Counted from the first letter of the stretch, positions 40,279 through 52,504 are shown. The stretch: 64,000 nt of DNA from Vesta saturnalis (GCA_036346205.1 JARFJB010001987.1:1077501-1141500), one strand, 5' to 3'. Notes: generated by a model not told the origin, from the sequence alone. Program-made: numbers and translations.

Positions 40279-40950
40279 TAACTTTTTCCACCCGTAATAG
40301 ACAGAAAACAGATAAAAAATGTTTGTAATAACCTAGTTTTCTTATTTGTGTGAAGAAAAATCGTGTGTAATTATTTTAATCGGAATGAAATGAACAAGCC
40401 GAAGAAATGTTGATTCATAAATTAAGAAATAAAATAAACAACAATAAGCAAATAATAAAACAGTTTTACAATGTGGAACAAAGTAAAAAACAATTTAAAA
40501 AATAATTCGATTATAAAAGATGTTCAAAATGAAATCCATCTGCCTCAATACACTTTTCTTGTCGAATGTTTAAATGTGTAATGCACTTTCTTAGTTTGTG
40601 TGTTCCAAAAGTTTCCAATCTTACCTACTACCCTGCCTTTCCTTACAGGAAAGCATTTTTTAAGACTGTTTACAACCCTTGCTGTATAAGTAAGTATTTA
40701 GGTAACTGATTTGCTTCTCATACATATTAGGTGTGTTACTTTCTTAGTGGACCAACCATCTATATGATTGCAGCCAGAGGACGTTCAAGGTGCTCTTTTA
40801 CGGCTAGATGCGAATATTGAGGATCACTCTTAACTTCGAATTGCAAAGATGGTTAGAATGTGGAGCATTAAAGAAAGCTGGAAATAAGGCTGCATTAGTG
40901 CAACGGTTAGTAAAAAATTTAGTATTCATAGTGAAATTAAATTGAACCGA
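40279..40950. other. Intergenic between divergent Polinton fragments
   Basis: No gene is recognised, apart from a weak continuation of the following integrase frame in the last 100-150 bp. Confidence 0.45.
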
Positions 40951-40967
40951 CCCTCACAACTATAGGT

Positions 40968-41600
40968 GTGAATCGAGGGAAACCCCGAGAAGGGAGAACA
41001 TGGCATATGGATGCTGTATACTCTGATCCAGCGCATCCGGTAGGGTTTTCGGGTATAATACCTTTAGTTAATGCTGTAAAGGGTAGATATGGTAAAGTGA
41101 AAAAATGGCTGCAGTGTCAGGAAGCTTATACGGTGCATAAACCTGTCAGAAAAAAGTTTCCCCGCAATAGGTATATTGTGAACAACATTTACGATCTTTG
41201 CGATAAGCGAACTTTAAGTAAACACAATGGTGGATACAACTAACGGTTATCGATGTGTTTAGCAGAAGGGCTTGGGCGAGAACTCTTCACGCGAAAACAG
41301 CCGCATCTGTAATTGAAGCATTCATCGATATTTTTAAGGAAACTGATAATACACCGGCAAATCTATAGACGGATAAAGGCAAGGAGTTTGTGGCGAGCAG
41401 TGTACAAAACTTTTTCAAGAAACAAAATATCAATTTCTATGTAACAAATAACCCTGATGTAAAAGCATCTGTAGTTGAAATATTTAATAAATCGAAAACA
41501 AAGATGTGGCGTTATTCCTACAGGTATATCGGTGTACACCAAAGACTTGTGAATGCTTACAGCAGTAGTCCTCATTCAAGTATAAAGATGGCCCCTGCGG
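40968..41600 (+). pseudogene. Polinton integrase (second copy), frame-broken
   Basis: The first piece (40968-41243) reads A-H-P-V-G-F-S-G, a linker, and H-K-P-V-R-K-K-F-P-R-N-R, the segment before the catalytic core. Frame changes and a stop precede the core near 41370-41580. There T-D-K-G-K-E-F supplies a catalytic Asp and A-S-V-V-E-I-F-N-K supplies the Glu (relatives usually have Arg where Ile stands). The C-terminal region ends near H-S-S-I-K-M-A-P-A. It is the first gene of a plus-strand cluster continuing to about 44530, with Polinton-like gene order. Confidence 0.78.
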
Positions 41601-41604
41601 CTGT

Positions 41605-41876
41605 AAACGATGATTACCAACGCACATGTTTGTTTATTTCGACATCATTGAACCGCAAATTGTGGGTGATGTTTTATCTCCGCTTATGCGTATAATAGAT
41701 ATTATTGTGGTTTTTTCGCCTGCACACTACATGCCCGTGATGACACGGGAATTTGAAAACATCAAGATTAATACAAAAACAGATACGGGTGCAGCAATGC
41801 CATTCGAGTTTGGGCCGGTAACGGTATCGGCTCCATGTACAGAGGCGCACCATATCAACGTGGACATGGTATAGGA
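41605..41876 (+). pseudogene. Polinton/adintovirus-like structural gene fragment (possible penton-like protein)
   Basis: The open frame from 41626 contains the block F-D-I-I-E-P-Q-I-V-G-D-V-L and the segment H-Y-M-P-V-M-T-R-E-F. These lie just upstream of the small basic and major capsid genes in this family. Role inferred: a virion structural component. Only the C-terminal part is present, because the start falls inside the preceding integrase frame. Confidence 0.5.
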
Positions 41877-42195
41877 AGCTGGCTAGGTGGTACATTTAGA
41901 AGTATAATACCGTTATTTAAGTCTGGTGCAAAGACTATTGAAATAATAAGCTCTTAGAACGGGTGCCAATATCCTTGGTGACGTCATAGAGGATCGACCT
42001 GTTAAGGAATCGTTTCAAGAAAGATTTCACAAGGCAGGTAGAGATCTTAAACGTAAAGCCGATGAGAAAATCGATAAAATGATGGATGGTTCAGACTATA
42101 AAAGAGTACGTCTATCTGATAATAACCAGTCTCTACCGAGAGCTGTTGCTGTTAAGAAGACGAAACCTACTTACGACGATATATTTTCAAGTTAA
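41835..42195 (+). pseudogene. Small basic glycine-rich virion-core-like protein (PX-type), frameshifted
   Basis: The N-terminal part is rich in Gly and Arg with a short hydrophobic stretch (R-G-H-G-I-G-S-W-L-G-G, near 41850-41890). A frame change near 41950 leads to a second part containing D-L-K-R-K-A-D-E-K-I-D and ending shortly before 42195. This layout resembles the small basic core protein that precedes the hexon-like gene in Polintons and adintoviruses. It is broken by at least one indel and stops. Confidence 0.6.
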
Positions 42196-42293
42196 TGGCT
42201 TTTCTACATACCCTTATCAGCTCTTAGTGATGACCCCCAATAGAGTTTGTAGTGCGCTGAAACGGAAACGATTACATACATTTAAGCCAGGCC

Positions 42294-43331
42294 ATGTTGT
42301 ACATCACAGCTAAAGTTCTAAAGCAAGACGATGCAGCACTTATCGACGCGGATGTTGTAGCACCGGTAAGCAATTGGATGCATTCGCTTTTCCCACAAGT
42401 GGAGGTTTACTTAAATCAGAATATGGTGTCACAACGAAACAACACCTACGCCTACCGCTCATATATTGAAACGTTACTAAATTATGGAAAGGAAGACAAT
42501 AGTTCACATCTAGGTTTTACCTTATGTCACAATGATACAGCCGGGCAGACGAATACACTAAGACACGCAAATAACGGTTTCTCGAAACATCAAGTACTTG
42601 CAGCGACCAGCAAACAGGTTGAGATGATTGGTCACGTGCACTCAGATTTGTTTAATCAAGAACAGTTTCTCATAAGCGGTGTTGAATTAAAGGTTAAATT
42701 TGTACGATTAAGAGATATCTTAGTCTAATAGCGACGCACGGTTTAACTTACAAGACGAGAATTATGGACGCTAGTTTACTTGTGAGACGTATGCGAATCA
42801 ACCCCACCATTCTAATTGCATACGCAAAAGCTTTAGAAACAACTGTAGCAACAACTGTTACAAGGGCAGACGTAAAAGTGTTAACTATACCTATACAACG
42901 AAAATCATTGGATAATGTCTTCTTGGCTCAGTTACCTAAACGATGTATCGTAGGTTTTGTCGCAAATAAAACCTTCAACGGTGATTACGCCTCAAATCCA
43001 TTAAATTTTCTTCACAGCAATATTAGCTACATGTCGTTAAATATTGACGGCCAACAAATTCCATTGAAGGCCTTACAACCAGACTTTACAGCTAATGGTT
43101 TACTGTTACTGTTACGTTTACTGTACGGTTACTGTTTAATGGCCTTCGACCTAGCCCCTTATTTGTCTACAAACACTAGCACGTACTGGAATTTAGTTAG
43201 AAACGGTTCCCTCCGCCTAGAATTTGGCTTTGAAGAAGCGATCGTAGAAACCGTTAACTGTTTGGTGTACGCCGAATTCATAACATGATCGAGATCGATA
43301 AAGATCGGAATGTCGTCATGGATTTCGCCTG
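42294..43331 (+). pseudogene. Polinton/adintovirus major capsid (hexon-like, double jelly-roll) protein, disrupted
   Basis: The sequence matches the family typified by C. elegans F54H12.2 and Polinton/adintovirus hexons. The first open piece (42294-42728) includes Y-R-S-Y-I-E-T-L-L-N-Y-G, D-T-A-G-Q and N-Q-E-Q-F-L-I-S-G-V-E-L. A stop-containing gap follows. The second piece (42764-43288) includes M-D-A-S-L-L-V-R, L-P-K-R-C-I-V-G-F-V and D-G-Q-Q-I-P. After Q-P-D-F-T a short GTTACTGTTACG-type simple repeat (43100-43135) replaces expected coding sequence, then F-D-L-A-P-Y-L-S resumes. The true C-terminus shifts frame near 43283. It cannot make a capsid subunit as it stands. Confidence 0.85.
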
Positions 43332-43359
43332 TTAAAAGGGATAACCCTTAGATAACGTA

Positions 43360-43660
43360 GATAACCGAGCTGGTAGCGTAGTGGTGACACGACCTGCTTA
43401 GCATTCGCGAGGTAATGGGTTCGATTCCCGTTACCGCCTACCTTGTTTGAGGTTTTTTCAGGGGGTTTCCTCCTACACATGTAGCGGAATGGTCACTGCG
43501 TATACGCACACCATGTGCGCCTACTTAGGCGAATGTTTGGGTATTATTTTCCCCCTCAGAACCCTAAGCCCGTTCCTTCCGATCCTATCCTAACCACACC
43601 CATCCTTAATCCCACCATGCATATATACGTAACGTATGTGTGTACGCTGGGAATCCATAA
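43360..43660 (+). repeat. tRNA-derived SINE
   Basis: Internal RNA polymerase III promoter boxes are visible: an A-box-like TGGTAGCGTAGTGG at 43371-43384 and a B box GGTTCGATTCC at 43418-43428. The 34-bp gap between them is typical of a tRNA, and an anticodon-arm-like CCTGCTTAGCATTCGCGAGG lies in that gap. The body continues through unrelated sequence to about 43660, so this is a SINE and not a free tRNA gene. It lies between the capsid and the next Polinton ORF. Confidence 0.72.
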
Positions 43661-43717
43661 TTTTGGCTGAAGGAGCTCGGAAAGCTCGAGCAGCCCGTAC
43701 TTCCCCTTGCGGAGGGA

Positions 43718-44310
43718 ATGGAATACGTGGTATTTTCCTTTTTTTTCCTGATAACAAGCTTCAGTTTACAGCAGCAGCTGAAAGAAGACACATACTTGGA
43801 CGTGCAAGGGTTTAGAGGTGTTGATAATGAATTCATACCGGAAGAAATTGCCGTGACTACAGATCATGGTTCGTTACTGCTAATACTGATAAAGTCACCT
43901 CGAATTATTTTATAACAAAGCCCATGTCTAGGCAGATAAGGTATTTAGAGGATAAATATCACGGCTTCAAATGACAGAGTATGTGCTCCTACAACGATTT
44001 CCGAGAAGAGCTACCGTTTAATAAAATTCACGTTAAGGGTAGAGAAAAACAGTTTTTAAACTTCCTTAACAAACCAATACTAAACTGGGCTGTCCGTCGA
44101 TTAAAAAATTGAAAAGGGAGGCAAATGCGTGTAGCTGTTTAAACCATAATATCGAGCCTATGTGCGCTCTGGAAAACACATTACTACTGCAAGACTGGGT
44201 GCATACCAGTTCCAAAGATGTATGTGGTACAAGTGTTGAAATGTTTGAAATCGATCCCCAGCCACAAGAATGTGTTTTGACTTGTATGTGCTTCTAATCG
44301 GTAACCGAGG
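43718..44310 (+). pseudogene. Unassigned Polinton-associated ORF, broken
   Basis: The first frame (43718-43915) starts with a hydrophobic stretch and then T-Y-L-D-V-Q-G-F-R ... F-I-P-E-E-I-A-V. A second piece (about 43920-44105) contains I-H-V-K-G-R-E-K-Q-F, and a third (44109-44297) is cysteine-rich (H-N-I-E-P-M-C-A-L). I recognise the Y-L-D-V-Q-G-F pattern as recurring next to Polinton genes but cannot name a biochemical function. Confidence 0.5.
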
Positions 44311-44329
44311 CACGCACCTAGACCTTGTG

Positions 44330-44535
44330 CAATTATTGTTAACACATATTCAGCAAACAAACCAGGTCAGCATTGGATTCCTATCTACATTGGACGACCC
44401 CCGCTAGGTAACCATTTACGTTTACTTGAGAAGAATTCTAGATGGTTTCGTTACAACAAAACGGCGCTGCAGGATTACCATTCGGATGTGTGTGGACTTT
44501 ATACAATAATGTTTTTGTATTTTAGAATAAATAAT
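44330..44535 (+). pseudogene. Adenain-like cysteine protease remnant (Polinton PRO)
   Basis: The fragment holds the two most diagnostic segments of adenovirus/Polinton maturation proteases: P-G-Q-H-W-I-P-I-Y (catalytic His) near 44363-44390 and S-D-V-C-G-L-Y-T-I-M (catalytic Cys) near 44484-44513. The acidic catalytic position between them is not clear. The N-terminal quarter is missing or merged into the preceding broken frames. It ends shortly before the family-specific tail that is also found inverted at 30.9-31.06 kb. Confidence 0.62.
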
Positions 44536-44701
44536 TTACCTATGCTTAATTTTGTAAATAAGTTTTTCACTACATGTTTAGTTTATAAATGATGAGATAA
44601 TCAAGTTACTGCATAATGCTTGTTTTTCAACCATTTTACTCCAACAAATAAAAGCGTTTTTAGTAGTTACGTAGTTTTAATTAAGAGTGCCGTAAAATGA
44701 G

Positions 44702-44702
<1 letters not shown>

Positions 44703-44745
<43 letters not shown>
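44703..44745. repeat. (GA)n microsatellite
   Basis: Uninterrupted GA run of about 42 bp. Confidence 0.95.
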
Positions 44746-44748
<3 letters not shown>

Positions 44749-44879
44749 GAAAGCGATCAACCTCTATTACAGAAAGCATTCGCTAGTTTAAAAACACACA
44801 GCTAGATAACGCCCCAACAAATTCAAATTTCGCTCAAAAATATACCGCTATGTGAAGCCACCTTTATTACAGAAAATAG

Positions 44880-45130
44880 TCCACACACAACTAGATGGCG
44901 CTACAAATAAATTCAAATTTCGCACCAAAGGGGTCCAAAACAAGGGGCTCAGACCCTAGAGCAAGTTCATATACCTGTCTTATGAGATAGCATTAGGGTC
45001 CCCTTATTAAAATACTATTTCCAGTCAAGAGGGAGCAGAGCCTACACAAGTTCTTATAGCTGTCTTACACGTTAGCATTAGGGCCCCTTATTAGAAAATT
45101 TTCCGCCGTAATCAATGCAGAGCCTTAGGC
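44880..45130 (-). repeat. Dispersed repeat family R2, inverted copy
   Basis: CTGTCTTA / GTTAGCATTAGGGCCCCTTATTAGAA-type units occur twice (about 44970-45020 and 45050-45100). They are the reverse complement of the units at 52505-53515 and are flanked by the same ATTCAAATTTC motif. Confidence 0.8.
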
Positions 45131-45985
45131 CTCCAAGCAGAGGGAGGTGTAATATATAACTGGAGTGGCATCGACCTTGTTAAATAACGGTCCAATGCCC
45201 CCACCGCTTTTAAAATGAGCATGACAGCGTTTTCTCTCTGTTTATATATGTGCATCATTGTCTTGCCAATGATAGTTAGCATTTAAGGTGCGCAGAATTT
45301 TTAATAATTTAGCTTTTATTTAACAAACATTATTAATTCTTCATAACTAACATTTTATTCTGTGAAATGCTATAAAGTCAAAATATTAGGATTTAAAATA
45401 GGTTCATGAAAAGTTCTGGCAGGTAATGTTACTTGGGTAATGTATAAAAAAAATTGTTAGGCACATAAAACCCATTAAATATTTATTTATTTATTAATAA
45501 ACGGGGTGAGCCCCAACAATTTACAATCATATTTATATAGTAGCGCCGAGCAGAGGTCTCATGGCGGACTCGAGAATGGGGATATAATTATTACTGTGAA
45601 ATGCATCTGTTTCCCTTTATCTTAGTGCGAAGTTCCCACTTAAAGAAAGACGGGTTATATAATATACGTTTGCTATATATTTCAAATGCAGGACTTCAAA
45701 ACGTATGTCGATTCTAAAGCCAAAGCGCATGACGCTGTCAGATGTCTTCTTGGCTATTTAACCTCAAATTATTCTTCGTATTTCGTTTCGTATAATCGCA
45801 TCGTGTTTTGTAGTTATAATAATTTATCTTTCGCTTCGTAATTTATTAGTTTCCATTGCATTTGTAAACAACTATTATTATTAATATTCACTATTACGAG
45901 GTAAGTTTATAATGCAAAATGTATTTCCAATTGATTGAATGCATTTATTTATTTTGCAGCAAATAATCATGTAATTAAAAGGTAA
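45131..45985. other. Intergenic, no gene recognised
   Basis: AT-rich flank upstream of the IS630-like transposase remnant. No inverted ends were identified. Confidence 0.45.
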
Positions 45986-45989
45986 ATCT

Positions 45990-47040
45990 TTGAAAAGACA
46001 AACTCCAGTAATGTTAATGAATATATTGCATTATTTCGAGATTGAACGCGATAACGGGGGGCCAAGTTTACCTTTAACTTCCATTATCCAGGTACCTAAT
46101 AATTTTCACTATTTAAATTTATATTTATGTAATACTATATTGCAGCAAACTGCTCTCGCATGCGGCATTTCCGAGAAACCCGTAACTCGTACAAACGCAA
46201 GAATGACTCTCGCTTTAGAAGCTGGGAAATCGGTGCCGGATTCACCGCAAAAACATAGGCTGCGTTTGAAGTCGAAGTCATAGAATGTCGACGAATACGT
46301 GAAAGACGTTTTGAAACGAAAAATTTACACCAAAATTTAATGGAGCAGGTTCATATTGCTGGTGTTCTAGCAACATTTTTGCGAAAATATTTTGCTAATA
46401 AAAGTTGTGAAATTAGTTACGATCCTGTCTGATAATGATTTTAAAAGCACAAAAAACAAACCGCTAGGAGAAGTGAAACGGTATTAAAATAGTCCGATTT
46501 GTTAAGAATATTTTTAACCAAACAAATTTTAGTTTTATGTACTGAGTGCTGGCAACAGGGATGGCTTTATACCTAATTCATCATTGGTAAAAGTAACACA
46601 GCAGAATACCACGATAATATGAACGCTGGTTTATTTCAAAAATGGTTTCAAGAACAGCTTTTACCAAATTTAGAAAAATCAAGCTTGATAATTCTTGACA
46701 ATACCAGTTATCATTATAAATTAGTAGAAAAATTACCTTCAAGTAGTTGGAAGAAAGAAGATCTTCAATTTTAAGGAAACACAACATTCCTCATTCGAAT
46801 GATATGCTGAAAGTGGAATTATTACAAATTGCCAAGGATTTACAAGTTCCAAAAATATATGCAATTGATGAAATCGCTCATCAATGGGGACATCAAATTT
46901 TACATTTAACTCCGTATCTCTGCCAATTCAATCCTATCGAGTTAATATGGGCAAATTGTAAACAGTATTACAACAAAAAGTTGGAAGACAGTGTTACACG
47001 TCCAAACCGCACTAGGCGTCGTGTATGCTTACTAATGTAA
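45990..47040 (+). pseudogene. IS630/Tc1-type DDE transposase remnant
   Basis: The N-terminal helix-turn-helix region (45990-46283) contains a probable 54-bp intron (46092-46145, CAG|GTACCT ... TTGCAG|CAA), which keeps the frame open either way. The core near 46630-47010 shows L-I-I-L-D-N-T-S-Y-H (catalytic Asp), then P-S-S-S-W-K-K-E-D, and in other frames I-Y-A-I-D-E-I-A and Q-F-N-P-I-E-L-I-W (catalytic acidic residue). Stops and frameshifts at about 46285-46580 and 46770 disable it. A matching acidic C-terminal tail appears 2.7 kb downstream at about 49770-49906, so the gene was probably split by later DNA. Confidence 0.75.
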
Positions 47041-49660
47041 GCGGGTTGCCAAGCCAGCTAACAGGGAGATGGGCGTGGTCGAAATAATAAGTAAAATGAA
47101 TGATTAATACGCTCAAACACCTTACACCTAAATTCAAACAGCTTAGTCCGGGAAAATATGTCTCTAGGCGCCACCACAATCGAAACTTTGCTAAAATAAT
47201 TGTCTTAAGCTGGGTGTTAATTAACCCTACTTGATTGTGGAAAGTAGGATTGTGCTTACTCAGTAAACTCCCACACGAGGGTTCTAAAACAAACACTCGT
47301 CCAAAACAATTCAACTCAAACTCAAATATATTTAGTACTACCCAGGTTATTAAAAACTTTTTGAATACACCTCGTATACCAAAACTTCCACAACAAAATT
47401 TACCACTCAAATACATATAAAGTTAAATCTCTACTTATTAATGAATAAAATATTCCTTCATTCAATGGTCGATAATTAATTTTTAAAATTCTTAACCAAA
47501 AGAAAATCAACGTCATCGGCTTAATACTTGTTACTCCAATATAATAGTGATAAAGTGCTGCAAAACAGTCAAACGAGAATAATCCTTGAAGGTTTAATAT
47601 CCCTAACATGAACGATATCTTTTAAATTTAATTTAATTTTTATAATACTTCTGAATCGTATTTGACATTCGTAAGTATTTAAGTTCTCAGAACTCCAACT
47701 TTTTGTTATACTTAATGAAATTTTAATTAACAGCTGATCCGTCATTAGTGTACTGCGTTAATGAAACTAACATGAAAATTTTTACAATCAACCTGGCAAA
47801 TATAACCTTTCAGGTTGTTCATTAATCTTTAAACCAAAATATGCAAAGTTTACATTTAACTTGTCAAAATCTACTAGGTCACCAATTAAGTAATCGTCAC
47901 AAATGTATCTCATACCTGGCTAAATAAACAACAAAATAAAAAGGTAACGATAAATATATATTGTCCTGCATAAAATAATAAACATGTTTACATACACAAA
48001 ACAGCGTGGTTGAAAAACCACTGTCAATACAAATTTGTGGTTTTTGCAAAAATTCTTAATACTAAAACAACCCATAAAACATAACTCGAGACCGATTATC
48101 TTTTTCCTTCAAAATTATTTAAAAATTAACCAACAATACGCAAATCACAATTAAACAAAGACAAGATAATCGTGCTCTTCTAAATTTTCAAGGTTCTTAA
48201 ATATAATTCTTACTTAAAATTGTCCATTAATCCTACGCTTTTCTTTCTTCTTTCTTCCCGTAAACCAAATTATTTGTAGTCCATTTGTATTCCTTAGATT
48301 GCCTGAAGGCACACAACAAATACTTCACAATTTCACAAACACTTATTCCTTTCTGTACTCACAAATAGTCCAATAACACGTAATAATCTGTACACGTTTG
48401 GTTGCCTCTTAAAATTTCTAGCAACCTTTAGGACAATTTAGCCTTCCTTAACACAAATAAACTTTTAATGTCACATACAATTACCTTAACATTGGCTTAA
48501 TTTACTACCAAAAATTTCGTTTACTTAAAGGTGGTTCCATAAATAATTTTAACTAAATATCGGTACAAGAACACGCGCTGCACTCAACACTATAACGTAA
48601 TAACTGTTATCTTTTATAAATCTGCTTACGCACTTTTTACTTTCTTGAAAATAAACAAACTAATTTTATCTTCAATCTCAATTTAATTAATTGTTTTATT
48701 TATGAATGTCTTATACGATTTATCCCCTTTCGGGTTACGCAGTTGTTTAAACAATGACTGCCTTCAATATTATTCACAAATATAACTCCAACTCAACCCA
48801 TTCTAATTTTACACAACACCTCGCGCGCGTCTCTCACCGACAACCAAAACTTATGCTAACCCTCCCGTCAATCCCTGACTTTCGTATTTATACCTTCAGC
48901 CATCCATCTTTAAACATGTCCGACTTCCTTGCTATATTCTCCAATGGTATTCACTTAATCTTTCTTAATGCCGACAGATGCTACCATCTGTACAACCACG
49001 CTCATAACTACAATACATCGCCATATTTGTTTTTACTTACAAATTTTCCAATTACTTTATGAAGAAGCCATTTTTCGTCATCACATTCATTCAGTAGCCA
49101 ATCTGGTCCATTACACAACTTTCAACGCTTATCTCCCACCTGCGCTCGATCTCCTTCCGCAACATTTGCAAAAATAAGTACCGTCTAAGGTCTCAAATCC
49201 CATATACATACATGTATTCTCAAAACAAATTGCACAACATTACGAAAACTTTCTGAAATTAACAATTAAACATACCCAATCTTTCTCTACATATTTTCTA
49301 ATACATTCTACACTTATACACTCACATCTTCTGGCAAAGATTACTCATTTATCCTCAACATTCCATTTCTTATTAAGTAGCCAACAGTAACAATACAGTA
49401 GCAAACATTATCGTCCCATCGACAAATTTCTTTTCACATTTACATTCATCAGAATCTATTTATTCCAACACCAATGTCTCTATAACATTCAAATACACGT
49501 ATCTACATACTGTATAATATTTCTCCTAAATTTCCAGTGGCGTATCACCCACCCACATACATTATGCATATACACAAAAAAAAAATTTTTTTTCTCGTTC
49601 AAACTCAATACACCCGTACTCAAAACACGTAATACACGTCATTATACCATCTCACATTCA
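47041..49660. other. 2.6 kb non-coding block separating two parts of the transposase remnant
   Basis: No gene is recognised. The plus strand is poor in G over the right half (about 48200-49650), a marked strand asymmetry. Open frames at 48754-49177 have no domain. It may be a solo LTR or another non-coding insertion, but matching target duplications were not found. Confidence 0.45.
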
Positions 49661-49739
49661 GGGTGTGTCAACGCAACCTGACAACAGGGCTTCAGGGACG
49701 AGAATGTTTTATCTCTATGGAAGGATTCATTAAACCAAG

Positions 49740-49906
49740 TAACTTGAGAACTGTGGCAAAAGTGTATTTTACATGCGGAAAAGGAAATGAGCCAGTAGTG
49801 GGACGTTCAAAAAAGAGCTGAGGAAATGGTAAAACCTCTAGTAATCAATGTCGGAGATACGAGTGAAGATGATAGTGAAAGTGAAGGTGATGACTTTAAA
49901 TTATAA
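49740..49906 (+). pseudogene. Probable C-terminal tail of the IS630-like transposase
   Basis: In one frame with a single stop it reads H-A-E-K-E, then R-A-E-E-M-V-K-P-L-V-I-N-V and an acidic serine-rich end (D-T-S-E-D-D-S-E-S-E), ending at 49904-49906. Relatives of the transposase at 46 kb have this kind of acidic tail after an H-A-E-K segment. The link to 45990-47040 is inferred. Confidence 0.5.
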
Positions 49907-50020
49907 GATGTCCAATATTTGAATTTAAAGCAAAAATTAGAATCTTAGTTACTTTATAACATTGTAAAGAATGGTTATATTTAACATATACCTCTGTAGC
50001 TGTACTTAGGTTTACAATCG

Positions 50021-50086
<66 letters not shown>

Positions 50087-51009
50087 AACTGTAAACTGAG
50101 ATTTTTAAAATCGGTTATATTATTAACTAATAATAAATCTCATTTTTAACATCCAATACAGTGTATTTATTTATGACAAAATCAGTTATTTATAAGTGGC
50201 TTCGATAACCAAGTTACAGTCTTGACTCTTTTGGCGCAGTGAGATCCGTCGGCTAAAAACGATCCTCCGCAATTAACCAAACTTTTCGAACTTCATCCAG
50301 ACACTGCCTACTGCTAGCTAATTCGTTTCGTATTGAAAATTATTGATATAATTAATTTGTAAAATAGATCCAAAACGAAATTTTGTTGACCCGGTCTCGG
50401 TTCTGATAATCGTTTACAGTTGTACAATATATTTTTATCACAGGACTTTACATGCCAGAATAAGTGCGAACAGACCTTTAACGAAATTCGACTTTCTTTA
50501 TGCGAGTGGATGGGGATTTTTAAGACCTTTAGGATGCTAAATCCCGAGATATTCGAACAATAATTTTATTTAAATTTGACAGCGCGGCTTAAATTTGAAA
50601 ATAACCTAGAAACATTGACGATGTTTTGTTGGTATTCAAAATTGCTAACTATATGAACCAATAACGACATACGTTTTTAAAATCTTAAACCATGCTTTAC
50701 TAAAAGATGAGTCATAAGACACCTCTCGCCGGCCCGACTATATAAATTTTTTGGCGTTTATCATAAAACATAATTTCTTAATCATAAACAAGTACACACT
50801 TGGAAAAATTATTAAGGTAAATAACAAGTACCTATTAAATAGTCGAATATTACTTTAACCTAACTTTTTAGTAATTACTCGAAACTTATTAAAATACAAC
50901 TTTTCATCCTTACCTGTGAAATTGTATGTTACTACCAGGTATTTGTTGATTTGTACGTCCATACGCGCTATAATAAAATACCATCTTCAATAATATTTAA
51001 ACGTAACTT
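49907..51009. other. Intergenic with (TA)n at 50021-50083
   Basis: A 63-bp TA run and otherwise AT-rich sequence. No gene is recognised. Confidence 0.55.
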
Positions 51010-51680
51010 TTGCAATTAAAATTATGTACGATGTACTCGTGTGTGACAGATGAAGAGAGAACGCCGCCTATGTATAGCTGCACCGCTCTGACCGGTTTTC
51101 ACGTTAAATCTGAACTTGTGATGCCACTCCATACATTACACCTCCCTGATTCCACTTACAAATGTGATCATTGTGATTACTTATTCAACAAAAATGAAGC
51201 GGAATGTAACAAAACATAAAGCAATACACGCTTCAAGTGATTTAAAATGTGATCATTGTAATTATTCATCAAAATTCAAGAGCAATTTAAAACACCTATT
51301 AATACATACTTTAAGAAGTAATTTTAAATGTGATCGATGTGAGTATTGAACAAACGTGAAGAGCAGTTTAAAACAAATATAAATTAATACACGCTTCAAG
51401 TAATGATTTTAAATGTGGTCAATGTGTTTATTCATCAAAATTGAAGCGTAGTTTAAAACATCATACATTATTACACTCTACAAGTACTAATTTCAAATGT
51501 GATGAATGTGACTATTCAACAAAGACAAAAGGTAATTTTAATCAACATCTATAAATACATACTTCCAGCACTAATTACAAATGTAATCAGTGTGACTATT
51601 CATCTAAAGTGAAGGGCTACCTACAAAAACATATATTAACACATACTTCAAACACTAATTATATAAATGTCATCTATTAT
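51010..51680 (+). pseudogene. Zinc-finger pseudogene of the same family
   Basis: At least seven 84-bp finger units of the family (AAATGTGATCA...TGATTATTC...CATTTAAAACA type) are recognisable. They are interrupted by stops and frameshifts: frames 51010-51219 and 51164-51349 overlap, and later fingers lie in a third frame. The family's N-terminal motif (K-E-E-P-I-D-L-F) is absent. This is a dead fourth member. Confidence 0.85.
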
Positions 51681-52009
51681 AAAGAGTAGGCGTTTATTTC
51701 CTTAGGTACTGCGGTAATGCACACATTTGTAATTATAACTTGACGATCTACATGTTGGTGTTAGTGATAATGATTATTCCACACTTGTGTATACTACGCA
51801 AATCAAAAGAGAAATCTGTAATACAAGAAAGGTTTATGTATAGGATTATAAATACAGCTGGCTTTAAAAGTAATAGTTTCATGATATGTTTCATTTGAAG
51901 AAAAAGTTGTGGAATTGTTATCAAAATGCAAGGTAAGATGGATGAGTATAATGAGGACACCTGAGTACCAACGACGCCCGCTGTCGCGACGCCTGAGATT
52001 CGTGTAATC

Positions 52010-52230
52010 AGCCCAATTGCTTCTTTCGGGGGCCTTTTTCAACCACTAGGGTGAATTTTCAACTACCTGATGGTATTTTCACCCTCTTGAAGACATTTTT
52101 ACCCTTAATTGGCTGGGGTTCGGTTTCTTTTCGGAGGCGATTTTCAACCCCTTGATTGAATTTTCAGCCCTTGACGGTACTCTCGCCCCTAATTATGGCC
52201 TCAGCCCCTAGAGGGTAGGCAGATGCGCAC
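52010..52230. repeat. Dispersed repeat family R1, fourth copy
   Basis: Units of TTTTCAACC / TGATGGTATTTTCACCC / ACCCTTAATTGG, followed by CCCCTAATTATGG. Same family as at 16840 and 29110. Confidence 0.75.
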
Positions 52231-52504
52231 GGGGTGGGCGGCTGGGCGTTGACGCTAACACTAGATAAGGCCCTTATGGCTTTATTAGGGCGGGGTAAGA
52301 CTAGGCCACACCCATTACTTTTACCTGATTGGCTGTACGCGTATTAAGGTGGGACTAGGACTAGGCACACCCATCATTTTACCGGATTGGTTGTACGTTT
52401 GGTCCACCCTGTGACTTCTGATTGGTCCTATGTCCCTATCACCTACTCTCCGTGCTCTGGTTGGAGGATTAAGTCTGCATTGGTTATGACGGGAAATTTG
52501 AATC

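Noticed and set aside
43371..43442. A free-standing tRNA gene
   Set aside because: A and B boxes are present, but homologous-looking SINE body continues to about 43660 and a clean acceptor stem is not visible; called a tRNA-derived SINE.
48754..49177. 102- and 69-codon open frames as genes
   Set aside because: No domain, unusual strand-biased composition, and overlapping frames of similar quality.
47041..49660. A complete LTR bounded by TGTTACAC and GTGTGTCA
   Set aside because: TG...CA ends can be read on one strand, but flanking bases do not form a matching 4-6 bp duplication and no second LTR or tRNA primer site is seen.
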